Source of the DNA: Limnanthes douglasii subsp. nivea
Lineage: Eukaryota > Streptophyta > Magnoliopsida > Brassicales > Limnanthaceae
DNA length: 64,000 bases
Direction of reading: 5' to 3'
Assembly: GCA_036936605.1 (NCBI GenBank)
Contig: JAUPFV010000001.1
Span: 344,607,081-344,671,080, forward strand
The notes under the pieces are model-generated. The model did not search any database. It was not told the DNA's origin and saw only the letters and a program-made list of their open reading frames with translations. Position 1 is the stretch's first letter; every line of letters begins with the position of its first letter. Positions 1 to 13,278 of the stretch are shown one piece after another. The translations under genes were made by a program, and so were the position numbers.

Positions 1-839
1 ATCACAACCATACATAGATACAATGCTACCAAATACGTACCTTTAGTCCCATCTAAACATACATAATAATCCCTCACTAACGGTGGCTCAAGAAAATTCA
101 AAACCACATCCAAAATTTCCAAAGAACAGTAGAGACCGACCGTATGACCATGTAACACCCTGAACGACATATGGAGACCAAATAGAGATTTAAATATAAC
201 AACAACGCACGGTGGCCAGAACGTGTAACCAAGGGATCTTTCATAGAGCTACACAAAAACTTGGTGTTATATTAACCTTAAGAAATATATTATCACATAA
301 CGACGACCACACAAGATGTTAGGCCCAAAGGAGCACATATGCAAACATAAGTACTGTAAGTTTCACAACAATTTTGGACATTACCTCGTGGATTATTGGG
401 CACTGCAAAATAAAGTCTACATAATTACATGATTGATGACGGAAAGCTCTCTAAGTTTTCAAGAATAAAAATATATACGCATATCGAAACACTTCACCTT
501 ATCGATCACCCGCCAAGATGTGAGAGACAGACCTCAACCAAACCTCTTTAACCAAGAACCTTGGACACTAATGCCATGTTTGAACTAAAAAGGGAATAAT
601 ATCTCGATCTAAACCCAATAGATAATCCATTGCATTCATTTTCGGAGGCGATCCATTCTTCAGAATAACAAAAAACTCAAAAAAGTAACTTATGAACTAT
701 CTAGATATCCAAATCACATGGGACATATCTCCTAGCACGTAGTCTTCGGATTCTTTGAAGATAAAGTACGAGTATTAGTAGTACCTTATAACGGTGTAGT
801 CCTCATCAGAATACATATTACAGTAGTTAAAAACAAACG
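1..839. other. Degenerate sequence, no gene recognised
   Basis: No coding region can be supported here. A short open stretch on the minus strand (about 5-193) has no recognisable motif. The sequence runs straight into a decayed Ty3/Gypsy pol on the plus strand, so it may hold the eroded gag part of that element, but I see no gag motif. Confidence 0.4.
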
Positions 840-2100
840 AATCATGATTGACATCGGAAGGTCTTCCAACATTATTTACAATAGCACATATGATCTTACG
901 AGGGGTGCATCAGCTTTAAACCTTCTCAGATAATACTAACCGGTTTCACCATTGCAGATGCAAAATACTTGGGAGAACTCACACTAAATGTGACCCTTGG
1001 AAGAGCCAGATTTGTGAAAAATGTACGATGATTACTTAAAATAGTAAAATCCTCATCCTCTTACAATATCATTTGATATAGATCGTGGCTAGATAAAAAA
1101 TAATATTTTATCTTCATCGTCCACCAATAACTTTGATACCCAATCAACAACAAGATAAAAATTATCAAAGGAAACCAAAAGAATTTATGGGAATGCTATA
1201 AAGGTGTGTTCGCCCTTAAGAATTAGTAACTAACAGCGAAACAGATTGTTCAGGAATACATGGGTGATCCAAAAAAATCTCCCCACCTCAGTAAACCATA
1301 AGAAAAGTTAAATGCATCATTATGGAAGAACCACACTTGTTTGGAATGACCACGACGTAACCACTTACATATCAGTAGTAACTTATAAATTACATTAAGG
1401 TACAAACTATTCGAATTTCTAGAACATAAATTAGAATAGCTCGCATTGAACGTCCATGACGGCACCAAAGTCCCTCTCGAAGTTATATGGCACAAGTAGT
1501 CCATCGATAATAACTATTGGCCATTAGAGTAAAAGTTGTAGTCATACTAACAATTAAAGACAGAGGATATCATCAAAGAGGTGGACAAGCTAACTGTTGT
1601 CGGACATATTTAACTGTTGTCGGACATATTCATAACTTCAATTATCTAGTCTAAACGACCAACCTTTTATTAATTAAAAATGTGAATGAAAAATGGTGAA
1701 TATGCATAAACTTTATGGATATTAACCAGAGCTTCTCTGAAGAACTTTCCCTCTGTCACAAATTGATCAACTTGTAGATGCAACCACGAGAACAAAATTA
1801 TGTATTTCATAGATGCTTACTTTGGATACAATTAAATATAGATAAATGAGATGACCATGAACATACAATTTTCATACAGAAAAATGACTATGTAGTTCAA
1901 GGTGATATCGTTAAAACTAAAAAATGAATGATCCACCTATCAATGTCTTATCAACAAGGTATTTGCCACTAAACTCAGCCAAAACCTTAAGTGTTATATC
2001 AATGATATGTTGGTTACTAACATACAATAATTGGCTATCAATTGCTGAAGATAGATATCACAAGACTTAAAAACAGGACATGTTTAAATCTCTCTAATGG
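840..2100 (+). pseudogene. Ty3/Gypsy pol remnant (protease to reverse transcriptase)
   Basis: A heavily mutated retrotransposon polyprotein. At about 843-880 the translation reads IDIGRSSNIIYNSTYD, which matches the Ty3/Gypsy aspartic protease motif (normally DxGSSA). It is followed by LTGFTIADAKYLGELTLNVT, also typical of that protease. Around 1550-1600 there is EVDKLTVVGHI, the start of reverse transcriptase. At 1690-1850 come KNGEYA and DAYFGYN, and at about 2000-2030 YINDMLVT, equivalent to the catalytic YxDD block (the first Asp has become Asn). Stops and frameshifts occur throughout, so it cannot make protein. Gene order and motif style resemble the Tat-like element at 29405-40706, but this copy is far older. 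No LTRs can be assigned. Confidence 0.75.
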
Positions 2101-4029
2101 CATGAGTTAGACAAAAAGTTCATGTACAAAGAAGTTTGTTGGAACCTAAGAAAGAGCTATGTTGAAGGAAAAAAGATTACGTATATTGTATTTAAATGTG
2201 TATACTGATCATTTGCGAAGCTGAAGATGTAAAACATGTTTGTCGAATGACTTTAGAAGATATTTATTTATTTCTAGAAAAAGTTGACTCAGTAAAAGGT
2301 CTAATTGGATGTGAAATCTTAATTGTTGATTATATATTCGATGATTTATACATTATTTATCTTGTGGAAAGATAATATAAACAGGTACCACTACCTATCG
2401 TACGAATGCCAGTGCTGCCACTTGTCCTTTATACTCGTTTGCTAGACTAAATGGGTTGTCATGGTCTACTGTGAGCATGAAAAATATTATTCACATCTTT
2501 AATATTTATAATTAGTGAGAGAGTGGCATGAATTTATTTTCGGATTTCTAAGATAAGAATTTATCAAGGGAGAAAAAAATGAAATCTTTTAGACATCGAA
2601 AGGTAAAAGATAAATAGTCGGAGATAATTTGAGGTTCATAGTTCCCTTTCTAAGAAGAGAGTAATTTGTAACATTATATAAGTAAATGAGTGTTTATCGT
2701 TTAACAGAGCCTTATTCCAACCTCATATATATATATATAATATGTTTGTTGCTTGTGGATGCAAGATTTCTTTGCAATTTGAACCACGTTCAGTCTGTTG
2801 TGTTTGTGTTTGGTTTAAGTTTTTTTTATACATATTTATTATTATTTTTGCGTTCATATTGAATTTTTGATACAATTCAAAGTTGTGTGTCTCTCTTATT
2901 TCTTGTTTCATGATCTACTCTACTTACTAAACAAGTTTTGAAAAAATAACTGTTGGACTTCAGCTAACGTTACCCGTAGTTTGGTTATTGTTGAGTTCTG
3001 GTATTGTTGATCATTCTGAAGTATATTACTCTCGTAATGAGGGCTTCCCCAACACAAAAATTATTGAAAATATAATTATAATTTAAATAAATAATAATGT
3101 TTATACATAAATATTTTTATACCATTAGAAGCTTTTACGTAAACACATTTAGACACAATAAAGTATATTTAAAAGTGTGTATTTTCCAAATATATATATA
3201 CGTTTTATAAAATAAAAACAATTTAGAACTTTAATAAGAAACTTATAATCCACTCGATTAGTTTAATGAACTATTGAAAAATATATCGTTACCAAATCCA
3301 CATGTATAAAATCACATTAAAAACTCCCATCTAGCCCACCACCAACTTCCACCAAATTATTTGACTCATTTTAGTTCAATATGATCAAACCAATCTTCAC
3401 AATATAACAAATATTCCAACGTTATTTTCAAAATAAAATAGATTGTGTATGCGAGTGAAGAAATTCAAGCACTAGTCACTGAGAAGCGCCTGTGGTAGCT
3501 CTCAAAAATTCAACAACATAATAAAATGTGACTTTAAGCATACTAAAATAAACTAGCAACAGAGAAGGAAAAAAAGTAGTTGAGTAAATCTCTTTTAGTC
3601 CACCTTAAGGATAAGCACTAGTCATTGAGAGAGGAAGAACTAGAAGCAAACATAAAGACAAGAAAACCAAAAACAAGTTTAGATGCAAATCGAAATCAAG
3701 AAATACTTCACTAGCAACTACTTTCATAAACCTGGATAGTTCAAGAAAGATTCTTGATTGAATAAAGAAAATGAGTCTATGGAAAATAATAAGACGATAG
3801 AGAAAATAAAGTTGGCATATCCAACGATGGTGAAACATACCTCATTTTGTTTTTATCAAAGACGTGCTAACCTAGCATGTCAGGACACGTGAATGAATGA
3901 TTCTGAAACATCATTTCATATAGCAAGAGATATAAGTATTTTAACCACTTACACAATTGGTGAATTTAGTTTTTTCAAGATAATAAATGAAACGAGATGA
4001 AACATTATTAGTAGAAGTGATGCAACACT
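2101..4029. other. AT-rich stretch without a gene
   Basis: No coding region is supported. The part at 2640-3020 may be the 5' LTR of the Copia remnant that follows (separate entry). The rest is AT-rich, with several short open frames that lack motifs. Confidence 0.4.
2640..3020 (+). repeat. Possible 5' LTR of the decayed Copia element
   Basis: The stretch GCTTGTGGATGCAAG ... TTTGAACCACGTT at about 2751-2812 resembles the U5 part of plant Copia LTRs. A similar string, CTTGTGGACGTACAC ... CCGAACCACGTTAA, lies at 7334-7368 beyond the Copia remnant. A weak primer-site-like TGGTATTG follows at about 2999. Boundaries and target duplication cannot be fixed, so this is an inference. Confidence 0.3.
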
Positions 4030-6830
4030 AGAAACTAGTAGCGGTTGAAAGCTTTTAATAAAATATATATTCGACATATTCCAGACATGCGTATCAATTT
4101 GATATCTACTGGTCAGCTTGATGATATGGGATACAAAAACACAAGTAACAATGGAGATTTGAAGCTTGAAAAGGGAAATCTTGTCTTGAACAGAGGTAAA
4201 AAGATTGGTCATTTATATTATATGTAAAAATAATAATTAAGTGTGATAGAAGAAAATACGATCAAACATGATGATTTGTTTCATTTGTGGCACACGAGAC
4301 TTGGTCATATGAGTTAGACGGTACTTAAAACTCTCACAAAATAATATATTCTACCAAATATTCCAAACACTCTCTTAAAGTCATGCACTTATTGTTTAGC
4401 AGGAAAATAACATAGAGTTGTATTTCGAGTTGGACGACAAGACATAAAAAATTATATTCTTGAAGTCATGCACTCATTATCATAAAGTATGGGCTTATCC
4501 ATTGAAGATCAAAGATCAGGTGTTAATAGTATTCAAAAAGTTTCATGCTAATATTGAAAGGGAAACGAGAAATTTTTTAAAATGTTTTCGCTTCAATAAT
4601 GAATACATTATAGTATTTTAAGACTATTAGAAACTTCATAGTATCACACTTGAGATACGAATATCCACGACCGCACACCATAATGTTTTTGTTGAAAGAA
4701 TGAATATAACTATATGCAACAAGATCGTATGCATGTTTTTCCATTCAAAATTGTCTAAATCATTATGAGGTTACGAGTTAATGACAATGGTTAACCTTAT
4801 CAACTTATCTTATTTTGTTCCTTCATATGATGTGATTTCCAAAATAATATGTATAAGAGAATATCTATATGCTACAAACACTTGAAGGTGTTTGGTTATA
4901 ATGCGTTCATACATGTCATTCCAGATGTAACATTCAAATTAAATGAAAAACTAAAAACATGTATCTTTCTTGGCTACATAAACAATGAGTTAGGTAATAA
5001 AATTTCAAATCCGGACAATTAAAAAATAATTCGAAGTAGAGACGTTGTGTTTTTCGAAGACAAACTCTTAGAGATATAGAGTATGTTGAGAATACAAAAT
5101 TAGACATCAATACTAAAATTGATATAGTTCTAGAAGTACCATTTTCATTTGATTATGATGATCATGAAAATTATCATGATCATGAATAAACAACAGTTGA
5201 AGTTGAAAAAAAATTGTACTAAAGAACTCTATTTGAGAAGATACATTAGAGATCCAAAACCTTTGACTAGATACCCAATCATTCAGTACATGTTATTAAC
5301 TAAAGATTGATAAGTTAATTGGTTTAAGAATTTATGTTGCATATTTAGAAGATCAAATGGTGGAAGGCTATACAAGAAAAGATGAAGTCTTTGCATGATT
5401 TTGTAGAGTTAGCAATAGTGAAGAGAGAACTCAACAATAAATGGATGTTAGACTTGAATAATGAAGAAGGAAACCCATAACCATGATACAATTCGTGGCA
5501 TGTTATCAAACGATTTGGTCCAATAAAAAGAATTATTATTAAATAAATCTTTTCATATGTCATAAAAATGTCACCCATTTGAGTTTGTCTAAGAATACTT
5601 ACTAATTTGAATTTGGAAGTCAAATAACTTTATGTGGAAACTATTTTTCTTCATGATGAATTATAAGAAGATATTTATATGAAACACAGGTTTGAGGATA
5701 AAGATAAAGAGCATTTGGTGTACAAACTAAAGAAGAATCAGTCTCAAACAAATCCAATGATAGTGGTATAAGAGGTTTGATTCATTCATGGTTAAATACA
5801 TGTAGAATAATACTAGGTTTGATTCATTCATGGTTAAATACATGTACAATAATACTTCATCTGACCATTTTGTCTTCATCAAGATATGTTTTGTAAATAA
5901 TTTATAATCTGTACGCTCTTTGTGATATTGAAATGATAAAAAAATTGAAAATGGGACTCAAAAAGTCATATGAAACAAAACCTTTGGGTCTTGTGAAATA
6001 AATTCTTTAAATTAGGATCACTGAAGATATGGCGAACAACAAATTGAGAAAATTTTAGAAAGATTTAGTATATGTAAAGAAAAACCTGTCACTTTTCCAC
6101 TTGTAGGACATTTTAAACTCTATTTCAAGCAATCACCGACTAAGGAGAGCAACATGGAAGAAATGAATAAACTAAAGTACTATTGAGGTGTAGGTAGTTT
6201 GATGTATGTTATGGTCTATACAAGACCTAATATTGTAAATGTCATTGGAGTAGTGAGCAGATTTTTATCTAAACCTGGCAAAACGTATTGGGAAGCTGTA
6301 AAATAGATATTCAAATATGTTTGAAGAACCTCTCAATTATATTTATGTTTTGGAAATGCTAAACTTATTCTTGAAGGATATAGAGATTCAAATGTGGCTG
6401 GTGATGTTGATAGTACAAAATATATTTTAGGATTTTTGATAACATTTTCGGGGGGGACAATTTTGTTGCAATCGAGACTACAAATATATATTACATTCTT
6501 CCAAAATGTGAATGAATATATTGATATCACTAAACTTATTAAATATATTTTATATTCGAAGAAGTTTCTTATAGAGTTAGGATTCAATCAATAAAAATAT
6601 ACTCTTCGCTACGGTAGGCAAAGCCCCATTCAACTCAGCAAAAGTACAAGCTTGCATTCGAGATCAAAATGTAGTGATGTTTGATATCATTGGATTTGTG
6701 AAGCTTTAAAGTCAAAACAAGTGAGTGTTGAGAAGATGCATACTAACGGAAATGGATCGAATATGATGACAAAAGCAATACGAAACAAAGCTTGACACGT
6801 GCACAAATGTTGCAGGACTAGTAATGCTCT
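4030..6830 (+). pseudogene. Ty1/Copia pol remnant
   Basis: A decayed Ty1/Copia polyprotein read left to right. At 4045-4227 the frame IRHIPDMRINLISTGQLDD is the gag-pre-integrase domain. At 4285-4315 LWHTRLGHMS carries the integrase zinc-binding His residues. At 4880-5060 FGYNAFIHVIPD and FLGYINNELG mark the end of the integrase core. From 5340 the reverse transcriptase starts (WMLDLNNEEG). At 6180-6300 GVGSLMYVMVYTRPNIV and SRFLSKPGKTYWEAVK precede RNase H. At 6370-6480 GYRDSNVAGDVDSTKYILG is the RNase H start. At 6760-6780 MMTKAI is the usual C-terminal motif. Each domain is in the right order, but stops and frameshifts break it many times. This is an old insertion with no coding capacity. 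Confidence 0.85.
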
Positions 6831-6879
6831 CCTCTTGAACATGTAGATAAGATTTGTAGGGCTTGCACACTTTCTCTAT

Positions 6880-7600
6880 ATTTGACTAGATCACTAAATA
6901 TGGGCCCACCTTATGGTTTCTTTCACAAAACCTCAAGTTGACCACTTTCCCTTTCCATTTAATAAAAACATAGTGTGTATGTTACACCTTAATGACTTAT
7001 TTTTTAACCTTAGCTTCTTATAAATATAAGCTTAGTTTGTTTTGGAAAGACATGCCTCAGAGGATACAAGTTTAAGAGTGCAAAACTTGTGTAATATATT
7101 ATGTGTGACACATTTGAAAAAAATTCTTTAAGAGAGAGAAACGCTGGTAGTATTTAAGTGAAAGGTAGGAGTTTTTTTTTATAAAAAACATTTTGAGTGA
7201 TATGTAAGATTACTATTCTTTTTATGGCATAATATTTCGATGTGAGAAGAATGAGTGTATAAATTTTGGGTATGTGGAGTGAGACTTCCATTTTTTTTAA
7301 TATTCTTGAGTTAGAGTGATACTGATTGTTTTTCTTGTGGACGTACACAAATTATCCGAACCACGTTAAATATTTTTGCATTGATGGGATTACTTTTTCC
7401 TACATGGTGGTTCTTTTTTATAATGAATGATATATCTTTTATTCTTGTATTCCATATGAAATAACAGTGATCGGCCTGTAAAACAATAAAATAGATTTTC
7501 CTATCAGAGCTGTATGTATACAATCACGTTATAAACTCTCCTATGTCCTGTCGGCAACATCCACCAAAATGAAAAAAAAAGATATTGTACGCAAGAGTAT
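6880..7600 (+). repeat. Possible 3' LTR of the decayed Copia element
   Basis: Follows the RNase H end directly. A TATA-like TTATAAATATAAGC lies at 7018-7031, and a U5-like block (CTTGTGGACGTACAC, CCGAACCACGTTAA) at 7334-7368, both expected of a Copia LTR. Exact ends are not visible, and similarity to 2640-3020 is limited to short blocks. Confidence 0.35.
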
Positions 7601-7939
7601 TCTACACTAATTTATACTGCCATCTAGTATCTCGAGTATCACTATTTAGTATCTAGTACCCAAATATTGAACTTATTGTTCTTCTAATACCAAGCCACTT
7701 CCATAATACCTCAAATATACATGTTTCTTCACCAACCAAATAACTTTTTTCTCCTTCTTTGAACCAAACATTCTCTTTTTTACTTCTTCTTTAACCAAGT
7801 CGGTATCTTTCAAATCAAATATCGGAGAAAAGAATCTGAAAGTACCATCAGATTTGTTTTTTTAAGATGAACAAAATTACATCCATTGATGATTGTTTTT
7901 TTAAAAATTAATTTATTTTCGCAAGACGTGGTAACCCTG

Positions 7940-8635
7940 GTCTCGCATTACCTTTTCTCGGTCTTGCATCTCGTACTTCATTTTTCCTTGGTCTCACATG
8001 ATATAATAGAGAGATGCAGTACTCAAGATGGTGTAATAGAGTGATGCGAGACCATGATGAAGTTAAGAGAAGAGAGACCAACGACAATGAATTAGAGAGA
8101 CGAATCATGATGAAATGGTGAGATACAAAACTAGACATGATGAAGTGACAAGACCAGGAATGATGAAGTGAAGAGACCAATGCATGATGAAGTGGAGAGA
8201 TGTGATACCATACATGATGAAATGACGAGATCAGGAATAATAAAGTGAAGAGATCATGCATTATGAAATGGAGAGATGTGAGACAATGCATAATGAAGTG
8301 GAGAGACGTGAGTGCATGCATGATGAAGTGGAGAGACACAACATGATAGAAGTAAAGAAACCATACATGATGGAAGTGAAGAGATGCGACACCATACATT
8401 ATCAAGTGGAGAGACCACGAATGATGAAGTGGAGAGATGCTAGACCAAACACGATGAAGTGAAAAGATGAGAGCCTAGACATGATAAAATTTGAGAGATC
8501 AGACATAATAAAAGTGAAGAGATCAGACATGACGAACTGGAGATACTAGACATGATGGAAGTGAAAAGACCAAGCATGATGAATTGGAGAGACCATACAT
8601 GATGAAATGGAGAGATACGAGACCAGATTACCCGG
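7940..8635. repeat. GA-rich minisatellite (GATGAAGTGGAGAGACC-like units)
   Basis: About 25 to 30 degenerate copies of a roughly 20-33 bp unit built from ATGATGAAGTGGAGAGAC followed by a variable spacer. The array is purine-rich on the plus strand. It gives a spurious Ser/His/Leu-rich open frame on the minus strand (7908-8405) and shorter ones nearby. Those frames consist only of repeat units and are not annotated as genes. Confidence 0.9.
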
Positions 8636-8750
8636 TGAAACAAAAAAAAAAAAATATAATATCATCCACAATTTTTTTAATCTTGATAAAACAAAACCGA
8701 TGATATTTTCATATTTTATTTTTCAAACAAAGTTTGTAATATACGAGTTT

Positions 8751-8753
<3 letters not shown>

Positions 8754-8824
<71 letters not shown>
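8754..8824. repeat. (TA)n microsatellite
   Basis: An uninterrupted run of about 35 TA dinucleotides. Confidence 0.98.
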
Positions 8825-8828
<4 letters not shown>

Positions 8829-9052
8829 CGATTCAAAAAATAAAAAATCTTTTTTTTCCTCGTTGGTAATTCATAATTCTGAATATAAAAGCAATAAAAT
8901 AACTAGTTGCGTATTTATTAAAAGTTAAAAAAAACTTACGGGCCAAAATTTATATTACTAAATAATATAAATCACACTTGCGCTTTAAGTTTCAGTAGAA
9001 TATAGTGTTTTGAAAAAACTAGGCTAGGGTAGTAACGTACTATAGACATAAC

Positions 9053-9751
9053 TAGGGCGGTTATCGGTCCGGTTCGGTCCGGGTTTTGAAGGAATCGGGT
9101 ACCGCTAAGCTTATCGGTTCGGACCGGACCGGACCGCTAAGCTTTCGGTTCTAATTTTTGAAACCGGACCAAACCGTTAAACTTTCGGTTCGGTTCGGCT
9201 CGGTCCGGTCCGGTTCGGTTCGACTCCGATTTCGGTTTGGTCCGAGTTCGATTCAGTCCGAGTTCGGTCCGGTCCCGTTTCGGTCCGGTTCGGTCCAATT
9301 AAAAAACTAAAATCAATTAAAATTGATTTTAAATTATTTTTTTATTAAAATAAATGATATAAAAACTAAAATTTATAAGTTGATCTTTCATTTTCTTAAA
9401 AAATTGTTAATTAATTATTAATTTTGGTACTATAATTTATAAAAAAATATATAATAATAATAAATAATCGGTTTTAATGGTTTTATTGGTCCGATTTCTT
9501 ATCGGTTCTACCGATTTATCGGTTTCATCGGTTCGATTCCGTATCGGTCCTATCGGTTTTATCGGTTCGGTTCCTTATCGGTTCTATCGGTTCGGTTCCT
9601 AACCGATTTTTTGTTTCGGTTTCTTATCGGTTTTCGGTTTTTAGAATGGAACCGCGAATCGAACCTTAAAATTCGATCCGGTTCTCGGTCCGGTCCTTAT
9701 CGGTTCGGTTCCGGTCCGGTTCTCGATTCCGAAGATCCGTTGACAGCCCTA
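9053..9751. mobile_element. Non-autonomous hAT-type element (MITE), 699 bp
   Basis: The left end starts TAGGGCGGTTATCGGTCCGG. The right end, read on the minus strand, starts TAGGGCTGTCAACGGATCTT, so the element has short imperfect inverted termini of the TAGGGCtGTCAA class known from plant hAT transposons. Identical 8-bp direct repeats GACATAAC flank it (9045-9052 and 9752-9759), the target duplication length of hAT elements. Both subterminal zones carry many CGGTTCGGTCCGG units, curiously in the same orientation at each end. The middle (about 9300-9470) is AT-rich. No coding capacity; it would need a transposase supplied by another hAT element. Confidence 0.92.
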
Positions 9752-9759
9752 GACATAAC

Positions 9760-12076
9760 CCTCCAATTTGCCTTTTGAACCAATTGGAGCGTCTTTAAAA
9801 ATTATATATATAGTAAAGTAAAACACAAGTTTACTAAAGTAAAACACAAGTTTAGTGCTTATGAACCTTAAATCTGTGTTTTACTCGTTTCTCCTTTTTA
9901 TTGATACAAAACAATTTCCTTTGAATATCTATTTGTTTGATTTTAGTCAAAAAAAATTCTATTTTACAGTTTTATGTTATTATAATTTTAATATTAATTA
10001 CAGCCCAAAATATTAATGGGCCGTAAGCCTACAAATCACACTCAAAAATTGATTCGTTCGTAACCCCGATAAATAACCTAAACGGTGTTTTTCTATAAAT
10101 GGTGTATAATGTGGCAATTTAGTTTTTTTGCCACAGTGTTGACACGGGTATGATTGCATGTCTCTCTTTTACTTAAAATAAAACTTATTCTCTCATCAGC
10201 CTTTCCAATTTATTTTCTAGCTTTAGTTTTGTTAGAAATGGAGCGTTTTTCACTTTTCTCACCAGATCTTTACGTTTTTGTTTTTACAAATTTTGTTTCA
10301 GGTTTATATCCTGCAAATCCTCATAGAAGCTTTATTAAAGTACTTTTTCAAATAATTTTCTTTTTATATTGCATTTTTCTTATGTTTATGTCGGAAAGAA
10401 TAATGATAGAGTTATGTTTAGATTGTAGATTGTTACATGCTTAAAAAATGATGTATTAATCAATAAGATATGTTTTAGATACCGAATCAAAATATTCAAA
10501 ACTACATATAGTATATTATCCATAAATTAGAACGAGAGAAAAAGTTATAAGTTTTGGACGATAATTTTTATTTATTGCAGGTTTCTTTTAAGTTAAAGTA
10601 ATTATCGATTTTGATGTCTATTTTTTTCTTTCGCTTTTTAGATTTGATTTTAATCATCGTTTTTTTTCATCTTTCGTGATTTTATTTCATGGGGTTTTGA
10701 TTGAGTTTTAATTTGATTTTTTGGTTGTTGCACTGGTTGAAGCTTTGAGAATGAATAATGAAAATTAATTTCAACAAAACAAAAATTTGAGAGTATCAAG
10801 GGATAAATATCAAACTTATTTCAGTGCAAATAAACAAAATTTAATAAAAAGTGTAATTGTTTTTCCTCTTTAAATATTGTTTATAAATTTATGAGGTTTT
10901 TTTTCTTTTGAAAGGTATATTTCAAAATAAAATCATTTATTTCATCTTTTTTGTCAAAATAATATTGTTCATACAAAAATTAGGAAAATTTTATTATTAG
11001 TTATTTAACTTAATTTACCAATTTATTTATTTTTTACTATTTGGTAATATATATTTGAAAATTTATCTTAAATTAAAAAATTTATTTTATACTTACTAAA
11101 GTAAGTACGGGTTTGGTGTACACGTATATTAAATAAAATTTTAATACTTAACGATAGTTATAATAAATATTTGAACTTTATTTCGATTGACAATAAAAAG
11201 TTAATATTTTATTAAATCTTATAATATATTATATAAAAATAAAATTAATTTTACAATATAAAAAACAAAAGTCATGGTTAAATGATATTCTAATCTTTTT
11301 TTAATATATAGTACAGGAAGTTAAATGTCTTTTGTTTTTTTTAAAATTTTTTTGGAAACCCATATAAAAAATTTGTTTTGAATATTAATATTTATTTATT
11401 AGTTATGATTAAGATTAATGTTGTTATTACCAGTAATTGAGGTATTTGGTTTTTGTTAATGATAAATTTATTTCTCTAGTATTATGAGATATAAATTTAA
11501 TATAATAGACTTGTTTGCATTGATTATTAATATAATAACAAAAAATTCTTGATATTTATATAAGAATAGTGATTAATTCTAATTAAAAATAGATTTCTTT
11601 TTGTTGAAAATAAAAATTGAAAATTAGGGAATTATATCATGATAAAATTAAAATTAAAACCATAATTTTTTTATGAAATATATAAACATCTTAAATAGAT
11701 ATATCAAATTTCAGAATAATTTTACGTAAATAGATATAAAAAAAATCAATTATCTAAAAAAAATTGATTATATAAGATTTAAATTAAGTATTTTTTATAG
11801 ATTATTTTGTTTTTTTTCTTTTAAGACTATTTTGTATCTTTGACTAATTTGTATTTTTTAATATTTTATTATCTAGAATGAAGAAAAAAAATGATCTCAA
11901 TAAGTGAGTAAGTGACATAAACTTTGTATTTATAAAGCCAATTTGATCGAAAATAATAAGTTGTAAAAATAAATTTGTTGTCTATGATTCTGTAAAAAAA
12001 GTTAATCGGTAAGTAATGTAATTATTTATTATCAAACAACTATGTATTTTTTATTTATTTATATAAGTGATTGTTC
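9760..12076. other. AT-rich spacer, no supported gene
   Basis: No protein motif, RNA gene or repeat array was recognised. A 96-codon open frame at 10154-10444 (plus) is hydrophobic and has no recognisable family. A small direct duplication of AGTAAAACACAAGTTTA lies at about 9815-9855. The flanks GCCCAAAATATTAATGGGCC near 10003-10022 resemble plant promoter GGGCC/GGCCC elements, but no gene could be attached to them. Confidence 0.5.
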
Positions 12077-12095
12077 ATGTTTTTTTATAATATTT
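12077..12095. repeat. LINE target site duplication, left copy
   Basis: ATGTTTTTTTATAATATTT, identical over 19 bp to 15604-15622 just past the poly(A) tail of the LINE. Confidence 0.93.
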
Positions 12096-12289
12096 GAATT
12101 AACACTTACAAAGGGTAACTGGAGAATGGATTTAGGCCTCCAAGAACCTAAATCCAGTTCTTGAATTCTAGGCCATGGGCCTAGCGTCTCTATGAAGCCT
12201 CAACTCTTTGTCTAACCCTAGCAAACACGTTGCTTTCTCCTCACAGCCACACAGCCTCTAACCTCTCTCCTAGCTTTCTCTCAGATCTA

Positions 12290-13273
12290 AATCGTTCATG
12301 AAAAACTGATTTCTGTTCTTCATCTTGAAGAACAAAATCGAGTAGATCCACCATCAGAAAGCCATCTAACCTCTTCTCAGAGACCACCATCAAAGATTCA
12401 GCCATCAAACCACATCTCTGAGGCTCATTTCTTCGATAATCCAATTTTCGAAAGGAATGAGTCTCCAAATCAAGATCCTTCCAGAGGCAGAAAGGAGTCT
12501 AGTAGGCAGCTGGTACAAAAATCTCCAAGAACTTATGCAGAATTTTTAAGGACGGGAAAGGAGGCGATGCAATCATCTGCTGGCTCTGTTGAGGGTTTTG
12601 TACACGACAAAGTGGAAATCGGCGCTGAAGACGGGTATACGTATGTTAAATTTTGCGAAAAGATAAGTTCTTTCTAAACTCTTTAGCTAAATTTACGTTG
12701 ATTGCAAATTTTTCGTATGGTTGTCCATCTGGTGTAGAGTTTAGGAAATATTTAGAATCTTTAAAGCCTATAGGTAATTACAGTTTATATAAATGGGATT
12801 TTAGACATGTTTTTGTGGAATTTGATAATATGGTAGATGTAAAAAGCTTCTGGAAGTATAATGTCAGGTCTATTGGTCAGTTTACGTTTAGGATTTTAAA
12901 ATGGAGCCCTGATTTTCACCCCAAACGTGAGTCTCCATTGACTCCCGTTTGGGTTTCTTTTCCTAAATTGCCTGAATATATGTATAATAGAGATACTATA
13001 GAAAATTTAGCTAAGGCGATAGGTGTACCTTTAAAATCTTGGTTACCTAATAGAAATAGGGCTAGCTTTAATTGTTGTGAAGTTTGGACTGTTTTGGATG
13101 TCTCTAGTATTCTTCCTCAAAAAATATGGGTTAGTTTTGGGGATAGGGAAGGGTTTTGGCAAGATGTAAACTATAGAGATAAGCCTGCTTATTATAAAAA
13201 ATGTAGACATCTAGGTCATAAGGATATTGTTTGTAAATCAGATGATTTAGAATTCAAGAAATCTCAGTTCTAA
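12290..13273 (+). pseudogene. LINE ORF1, N-terminal part with DUF4283 domain (frameshifted)
   Basis: The N-terminal part is open from about 12290 to 12655 and includes SPRTYAEFLRTGKEAM, like the start of plant LINE ORF1 proteins. A frameshift near 12655 leads into the frame 12653-13273. That frame holds a DUF4283 domain (LAKFTLIANFSYGCPSG, WDFRHVFVEF, TPVWVSFPKLPEYMY) ending in a zinc-knuckle-like KCRHLGHKDIVC, in which the first Cys of the usual CCHC is replaced (YYKKC). The protein would bind element RNA. No ATG is visible in the first frame, and the reading frame shifts again near 13250, so ORF1 is broken. Confidence 0.8.
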
Positions 13274-13278
13274 AAAAA

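Noticed and set aside
1590..1632. 20-bp tandem duplication (TAACTGTTGTCGGACATATT)
   Set aside because: A local duplication inside a decayed Gypsy RT; no sign of function.
7908..8405. 165-codon minus-strand frame rich in Ser, His and Leu
   Set aside because: It is a translation of the GA-rich minisatellite: the peptide repeats with the DNA unit and has no independent coding signal.
10154..10444. 96-codon hydrophobic frame
   Set aside because: No motif, no start context or promoter that convinces; such frames are expected in AT-rich DNA.
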